DNA from: Flavobacteriia bacterium
GTDB lineage: Bacteria > Bacteroidota > Bacteroidia > Flavobacteriales_D > Crocinitomicaceae
Direction of reading: 5' to 3'
NCBI GenBank assembly: GCA_009925805.1
Contig: RFQF01000102.1
Location: forward strand, 1-7,169
Length of the DNA stretch: 7,169 bases
Shown: in pieces, positions 1-4,337 of the stretch
Layout: the number at the start of each line of letters is the position of its first letter
How positions within the stretch are numbered: the stretch's first letter is position 1
Made by a program: the position numbers and the translations under genes
Notes under the pieces: generated by a model
Seen by the model: the letters and a program-made list of their open reading frames with translations, nothing else
Databases searched by the model: none
Told to the model about the DNA's origin: nothing

Positions 1-21
1 ATTATTCTTTTAATTAAAATT

Positions 22-40
22 CTAACATTGATTATGTTAG
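22..40. repeat. Small perfect hairpin (7-bp stem, 5-base loop)
   Basis: CTAACAT at 22-28 is the exact reverse complement of ATGTTAG at 34-40, separated by TGATT. The stem is short and AT-rich and no T-run follows directly, so it is a poor intrinsic terminator. It could be a binding site or a weak terminator of a gene left of the window, or chance in AT-rich DNA. Confidence 0.3.
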
Positions 41-81
41 TTGATTTAACAATTCAATTCTTTACGAAAATATTAATTATT

Positions 82-281
82 ACAAAACAATGGATTTTAT
101 CTTCGAGTTTTCAAAGACGCCTTGTGGATGTAGGAGCCAGGCAAAGGCATACCTTTTCTTACTATTCTCGATACAATCATGCAAGGAATTTCTTACTATT
201 AGACATAAGGAAAAAGTGTTAGAGACAGGAGTTTGGTTTGATGTTTAATAGTGTTGATCACACAAAACAACGGATTATCTT
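82..281. repeat. Diverged direct repeat pair about 180 bp apart
   Basis: The first copy (82-103) reads ACAAAACAA, T, GGATT, TTATCTT. The second (262-281) reads ACAAAACAA, C, GGATT, ATCTT. They differ by one substitution and a 2-base gap. The 158 bases between them carry no transposase, and no inverted termini were seen at their edges. They may be remnants of a duplication, or chance similarity in low-complexity sequence. Confidence 0.3.
155..200. repeat. Exact 12-base direct repeat, 34-bp period
   Basis: TTTCTTACTATT occurs at 155-166 and again at 189-200, one copy every 34 bases. The bases between and after the copies are not clearly related, so this is not a longer tandem array. Two protein-binding half-sites or chance are both possible. 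Confidence 0.3.
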
Positions 282-322
282 ACAGGAATACCACCGATTC
301 TTTTCAAGTTTATCCCCCCATT

Positions 323-388
323 TGCGGTGAAAAAAAATGTTAATGTACGCATAAATGCGGTGAATAATCCGTATATTTACCGCATAAA
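323..388 (+). promoter_or_regulatory. Tandem 33-bp operator-like element before the Fic gene
   Basis: Two adjacent 33-base units (323-355 and 356-388) share both ends: each begins TGCGGTGAA and ends CGCATAAA, while the middles differ (22 of 33 positions match by eye). The second unit contains a strong inverted repeat: ATGCGGTGAATA at 355-366 faces TATTTACCGCAT at 374-385, matching at 11 of 12 positions around a 7-base centre. The first unit holds a degenerate version (TGCGGT at 323-328, ACGCA at 347-351). The element ends 11 bases before the ATG, so a bound protein would cover the likely promoter and block transcription. The obvious candidate ligand is the winged-helix-like C-terminus of the Fic protein itself; that is inference. 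The repeats are seen directly. Confidence 0.6.
372..379 (+). promoter_or_regulatory. Possible Bacteroidota-type -7 box for the Fic gene
   Basis: TATATTTA at 372-379 matches seven of eight positions of the Bacteroidota -7 consensus TAnnTTTG. It lies inside the inverted repeat at 355-385, which would fit repression by promoter occlusion. No good -33 TTG motif sits at the expected distance upstream, and the implied leader would be very short, so the assignment is weak. Confidence 0.25.
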
Positions 389-399
389 GGAAATTTAAC

Positions 400-1497
400 A
401 TGCAAAAATACATCTACGAATATGCAACTTGGCCACAGTTTTACTGGAAAGAAAGGGAGATTAGTGCCTTATTCGGTGAGGTACGTAATTTACAAGGTCG
501 CTTATTCGCTCAATTGAACATGCTTGGGTTTACTTCCAAAGAACAGGCCTCCTTGGCTACCATGACCTTAGATGTCCTCAAAACTTCAGAAATCGAAGGT
601 GAACACTTAGCTTATGAACAGGTGCGCTCTTCCATAGCCAAACGGCTCGGGATCAACATTGGCGGCTATTTACCCGTCCAACGGAACGTGGATGGGGTGG
701 TTGAAATGATGTTGGATGCTGCGCAGAATTATCAAAATCCCCTCACCCATGAACGGCTATTCGCTTGGCATGCGGCCTTATTCCCAACCGGGTACAGTGG
801 CATGCTTAAAATAGACGTGGGCTGTTATCGAACCGGGGAAATGCAAATTGTTTCTGGGGCCTTAGGTAAAGAACGTGTGCACTACATGGCGGTCCCTGCC
901 GTTAATGTAAAAGCTGAAATGGATACCTTTTTGGCGTGGCTCAATGCAGATCAAGGGTTAGATCCTGTGATCAAATCGGCGCTTGCCAACTTTTGGTTCA
1001 TTATCATACACCCGTTTGATGATGGGAACGGCCGAATAGCACGAGCAATTTCTGATTTGCTTTTAGCACGCGCAGATAACACCCCGGATCGATTCTATAG
1101 CATGTCGAGTCAAATTATGATCGAACGAAAACACTATTATGCGATGTTGCAAAAGGTCCAGCATAGCAAAGGAGATATTACGGAATGGATGCACTGGTTT
1201 TTGATGTGTTTGAAAAATGCCTTGTTGAGTTCGCAAGCATCGCTTGAAATGGTGTTAAAAAAGCACGAGTTTTGGAAAATACACGAGTATACCGAAATGA
1301 ACGAGCGGCAACGGAAAATGTTGAACAAATTATTGGAGCATTTTGACGGCAAATTAACGTCTTCAAAATGGGCAAAAATCACCAAATGCTCAGCAGATAC
1401 CGCACTCCGAGATATCAAAGATTTAATGGATAAAGGAATATTGCGTCAAGAACACGGAGGCGGCCGAAGCACCAACTACGAACGGGTGCCGTTCTGA
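400..1497 (+). CDS. Fic-family protein adenylyltransferase, N-terminal-inhibited class, with C-terminal winged-helix region
   Basis: This 365-residue protein is predicted to transfer AMP from ATP to a hydroxyl side chain of a target protein in the cytoplasm. The opening 60 or so residues resemble the N-terminal domain that precedes Fic in many bacterial proteins (DUF4172-like). The catalytic loop is intact at residues 204-215, HPFDDGNGRIAR, with the catalytic His204, the metal-binding Asp208 and the phosphate-binding GNGR. TSEIEG at 62-67 fits the inhibitory helix motif [S/T]xxxE[G/N] of class II Fic proteins, whose Glu (here Glu66) blocks productive ATP binding, so the enzyme is probably autoinhibited and needs no separate antitoxin. 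Residues from about 300 to 365 look like a winged helix (KWAKITKCSADTALRDIKDL followed by a GGGRSTNY wing), as in related Fic proteins. The ATG at 400 is preceded by AAAGGA 8 bases upstream and by an in-frame TAA at 385, so the start is firm. The target protein cannot be told from sequence. Confidence 0.93.
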   Translation: MQKYIYEYATWPQFYWKEREISALFGEVRNLQGRLFAQLNMLGFTSKEQASLATMTLDVLKTSEIEGEHLAYEQVRSSIAKRLGINIGGYLPVQRNVDGVVEMMLDAAQNYQNPLTHERLFAWHAALFPTGYSGMLKIDVGCYRTGEMQIVSGALGKERVHYMAVPAVNVKAEMDTFLAWLNADQGLDPVIKSALANFWFIIIHPFDDGNGRIARAISDLLLARADNTPDRFYSMSSQIMIERKHYYAMLQKVQHSKGDITEWMHWFLMCLKNALLSSQASLEMVLKKHEFWKIHEYTEMNERQRKMLNKLLEHFDGKLTSSKWAKITKCSADTALRDIKDLMDKGILRQEHGGGRSTNYERVPF

Positions 1498-1502
1498 ATT
1501 CC

Positions 1503-4337
1503 TTATCGTATCACCGTAATGTGCCCAGAAACGACCTTGTTGTCGTTGGTGGTCAGCTTGTAAAAATACACGCCCGATTCAAGATCTTTGCCCTCCTGGT
1601 CCTTACCGCTGAACGGCGTACTGGTATTGTTCATTTCATACACTACATTGCCCCAACGGTTGAGGATAACAATATCAAACGAGGTACAATCCACAAATAA
1701 ATTATTCAACACCAAAGCTTCGTTGATTTGGTCACCATTCGGTGTAACCACATTAGGTATCTCCAAATTGTCAAGAGTCACCGAAGGGAGAATAGTAAAT
1801 GGAACATTGAACGTATAATCGCAATTGTTGCTACCTGCGATGAGAAGCGACGCGATAAAATTACCTGGATTTTCAAAGGTATGCACGAACGAAGTACTGT
1901 TGAAGCTTCCTACCCCTGGAATATTCCACAAAAGGCTGTCGTAGGTGTAGTTATCCAAGGTCATTGTCACGCTGAAGCTCCCTAGTTGACCACAAGAGGT
2001 CTCCACTACCGGGGAAAGCACAGGAACCGCCGTAATCAATACCGTTGCCGTGTCGCTCGTCGTGCAACCCCATGCGCTTGTAACGGTAAGTACCGCCGTA
2101 TAGGTGCCCGTAGTATCGTAGACGTGGGTAACGTTGGGCGCATTGTCGTTTTGGCCGTCCCCAAAAGTTAGGGCGTATTGGCAGTTGGTGTTAGGCGGTG
2201 GGGTGGTATTCCAAGCCAATTGCGTAGTGAAGATCGCACTCTCGCCATCGCAAGGCGTACTTACGCTCAGCGGCGCAAGCGGATAGGGTTGGTACGTAAT
2301 CGTGAAAGTATCCGTTGCGGTACAGCCATTGGCGGTGTTGATGGTCACCCAATAATTCAAGGAAGCATAGGCGCCGTTGGGTGCAGTGACATTGTTCAGG
2401 CTATCTCCTGTGCCTAAAACACCGTTTGCGTTGAACCATTGGAAGAATTGCAATGGGTCGTTGGGATCTGTTTGGTAACTCGGAGGAATGAAGTTGATTT
2501 GCGTGCCGCACACTTCCTGAGGTCCGTTAAATAGCACTGATGGCGGAGAATATACCGTAATGGTATCGTAACTCATGGGCGAAATACAAGTTCCCAAGTT
2601 CGAGTATAAAGTGACAGGGTAGGACCCCGGCGTTAAATTAGGAATACTGATGGAGTCATTCTGGAATTGGTTACCATTGTTGAAATCCCAATGGAACGTA
2701 AAGGCGCCGTTAAGTGGTGTTTGGGCCAATAGCGTATCTCCTGGGCAAAGCGGACTGTTCGTAAGTATAGTCGGCGCGGAAGGCGTAGTAATCACGGTGA
2801 TGGTTACGGTATCGGGAATCAATTCACAAGCTCCTGGGTTGTAGCCGGAAATAATATAATTCCCGGAATTGGCAGTGGTCACGTTATTTATGGTAAGTAC
2901 CGTCCCATTCGCGGTTAACCCTGAGGGTTCCGTCCAAGTGTAGGTCGCACCGGGCAAGGAGTCCGTTGTAAGCACCAAGGTATCGCCGGTACAGAGTAAA
3001 TCATTGGCCGCATCAATTTCATACTTGAACGAGGAGAAATCGGAAAAATAGCCATAGCGGCATCCAGAGCTCGATCCGCCATGAATTACACCCAAGTGAA
3101 ATTTTGAATTGGCGTTTTCTAAGCGGCTCGCCTGCAAGGCTCCAATGAAAGCGCTCCCATTGATTTGCGCATACTTCCAAGAATTGTTGGTCCCCGGGAC
3201 GGATTGAAAAAGACCAGGACCTACATTCGCTGCGCTACCGTTCAGCAAAAAGGAGTTTTCGCCCCCTGCGGGAACCAAGATGTTCATGGCAAAAAACTCG
3301 TTGGTAGAACGTACAAAAGCCACTGTATTTGAACCTGTGCACACGATTGGCGGAACGATGGCTCCGCCCACCTCACAACCGAATCCAGTGGTGTGAAGTA
3401 CATACACAGGCTTATCCGCTTGTATGTAAGCAGTGGCGTTCGACTGGGTATGCACATACATGTTGGTGGCATTTAATGTCGCTACATTGGCCCCATCAAT
3501 AGACACTTGCGTGTTGTTCTGGGTGGCCACAACGTAGACCTTGTCAGGACCGTTCAAATAACCTTTTAAGGTAATGTATTCTTTTCCAGTGATATTCACC
3601 GGGATGGTTTGATCGCCCATGAGGTCGGCGCAGCCTCCATAGGGAGTGCCCTGCATCGTATCATCCTTAAGCGTTACAGCGATGGGCTTATCCGCAATTA
3701 CCGTAGATCCCGAGAGGTGAAGGTTGCCAGCAGTTCCGTTTGCTTCCGCACTAAAGGTTTCTCCTTGGTTGAGCACGATGGTAAAAGGAACCCCAGCCGC
3801 ATGACCAACAATAGCATTGGACGGTACAATGGTGATGCTCGTATTGTTTTGGGTGGCGACAATGTCAAAGGCCGAACGTGCATAATTGGCATTAGTGAGA
3901 TAATTTTGCGCGGCAATAATGAAGTTTGTGCCCAATGCGTTTTTTCCTTTGAGGGTGAAAATATCCGGGTTGCAATTGCAGGAGGTGACCACTTCGTAAT
4001 ACGCCATGATGGCGGCAGTGGCATGAATTTTAAACCCGTAATTCAAGACGGAATTGGCCGGTTTATTTTCAATCATATCGATCCAAGGCGTTAAGTCCAA
4101 GGATTGGGCAGCATTCGCGCCCAGGTTGATGATTTGCGCAGGGAAGGCCGGGTTTGCCGGTTGTGTTATGGTAATGGTAGCCGGGGTTGCTAAGGTGGCG
4201 AAACGGAAAACGATCGGCCGATCTCCGTGGCTTTGGGCTACTTCCGGAGCGACAAACCAAAACAAGGTATCCAATTGCGCGTTGGCTTTGAATGCGAACA
4301 GGCAGAGTAAAAATAAAACCGTAATTTTTTTCATCAT
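1503..4337 (-). CDS. Secreted IgGFc-binding-type / PKD multidomain protein with T9SS type B sorting domain
   Basis: This 944-residue protein is a large exported, probably cell-surface protein. It starts with a signal peptide (MKK, a hydrophobic run, then KANA before Gln21, a common Bacteroidota cleavage pattern). Residues of about 22-115 form a beta-rich N-terminal domain (FWFVAPEVAQSHGDRP). About 120-440 resembles the IgGFc-binding N-terminal family, with an internal duplication marked by VATQNNT at 160-166 and 270-276, each followed by a DKP segment. From about 441 to 852 come roughly five Ig/PKD-like domains. Several have a cysteine pair 50-60 residues apart (449/504, 531/584, 610/672, 782/839), and 721-754 is a clear PKD repeat (FGDG, then HVYDTTGTYTAVLTV). 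Residues 855-944 match the gliding-motility-associated C-terminal domain (PNVVTPNGDQIN, NRWGNVVY, SGVYFYKL), which sends proteins through T9SS by the type B route. Starts at 4337 and 4334 are both possible (adjacent ATGs); 4337 is listed. Adhesion or glycoprotein binding is likely but unproven, and binding of antibody should not be assumed. Confidence 0.9.
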   Translation of the reverse strand: MMKKITVLFLLCLFAFKANAQLDTLFWFVAPEVAQSHGDRPIVFRFATLATPATITITQPANPAFPAQIINLGANAAQSLDLTPWIDMIENKPANSVLNYGFKIHATAAIMAYYEVVTSCNCNPDIFTLKGKNALGTNFIIAAQNYLTNANYARSAFDIVATQNNTSITIVPSNAIVGHAAGVPFTIVLNQGETFSAEANGTAGNLHLSGSTVIADKPIAVTLKDDTMQGTPYGGCADLMGDQTIPVNITGKEYITLKGYLNGPDKVYVVATQNNTQVSIDGANVATLNATNMYVHTQSNATAYIQADKPVYVLHTTGFGCEVGGAIVPPIVCTGSNTVAFVRSTNEFFAMNILVPAGGENSFLLNGSAANVGPGLFQSVPGTNNSWKYAQINGSAFIGALQASRLENANSKFHLGVIHGGSSSGCRYGYFSDFSSFKYEIDAANDLLCTGDTLVLTTDSLPGATYTWTEPSGLTANGTVLTINNVTTANSGNYIISGYNPGACELIPDTVTITVITTPSAPTILTNSPLCPGDTLLAQTPLNGAFTFHWDFNNGNQFQNDSISIPNLTPGSYPVTLYSNLGTCISPMSYDTITVYSPPSVLFNGPQEVCGTQINFIPPSYQTDPNDPLQFFQWFNANGVLGTGDSLNNVTAPNGAYASLNYWVTINTANGCTATDTFTITYQPYPLAPLSVSTPCDGESAIFTTQLAWNTTPPPNTNCQYALTFGDGQNDNAPNVTHVYDTTGTYTAVLTVTSAWGCTTSDTATVLITAVPVLSPVVETSCGQLGSFSVTMTLDNYTYDSLLWNIPGVGSFNSTSFVHTFENPGNFIASLLIAGSNNCDYTFNVPFTILPSVTLDNLEIPNVVTPNGDQINEALVLNNLFVDCTSFDIVILNRWGNVVYEMNNTSTPFSGKDQEGKDLESGVYFYKLTTNDNKVVSGHITVIR
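4332..4337 (-). promoter_or_regulatory. Stop/start overlap coupling the mannosidase and surface-protein genes
   Basis: On the minus strand the sequence reads GAATGATGAAA. The TGA ending the mannosidase gene (4336-4334) overlaps the ATG at 4337 (ATGA) and also shares its last base with the ATG at 4334 (TGATG). No Shine-Dalgarno-like purine run precedes either ATG; the upstream bases are AT-rich and encode DEIIIE. This favours translation by re-initiation of ribosomes that have just finished the mannosidase, and leaves no room for a separate promoter. Confidence 0.8.

Larger units (their letters stand above)
1..399. other. AT-rich intergenic region without a supportable gene
   Basis: No convincing coding sequence is visible in these roughly 400 bases on either strand. 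The longest open stretch (28-222, plus strand, 64 codons) begins with TTG, has no ribosome-binding-like sequence and gives a protein with no recognisable motif. The region is much richer in A and T than the genes to its right. It contains a small perfect hairpin (22-40), a diverged direct repeat (82-103 and 262-281), an exact 12-base direct repeat (155-166 and 189-200) and, at its right end, the duplicated element in front of the Fic gene. Any gene to the left lies outside the window, so the first bases could be its trailer or promoter. Confidence 0.6.

Noticed and set aside
28..222. Open frame of 64 codons upstream of the Fic gene
   Set aside because: TTG start, no ribosome-binding signal and no recognisable motif; it lies in AT-rich repeat-containing DNA. 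Probably not a gene.
323..388. Possible start of a CRISPR array (two repeats with a 33-bp period)
   Set aside because: Only two units, repeat parts of 8-9 bases and touching each other without spacers, directly on a promoter, no cas genes; an operator fits better.
400..1497. Fic gene as the toxin half of a two-gene toxin-antitoxin pair
   Set aside because: The inhibitory motif TSEIEG is within the same chain and there is no small antitoxin gene beside it in the window.
1461..1531. Terminator hairpin at the convergent gene junction
   Set aside because: Only short imperfect complementary pieces (for example GTTCTG with CAGAA about 30 bases away) and no T-run; not convincing.
3609..4094. 161-codon open frame on the plus strand
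   Set aside because: It is fully antisense to the IgGFc-binding-type gene, whose protein is clearly real; the antisense product has no signal, domain or plausible composition.
1503..4337. Literal antibody (IgG Fc) binding function
   Set aside because: The family name comes from an animal protein; bacterial members are widespread in free-living species, so only a generic surface or adhesion role is supported.
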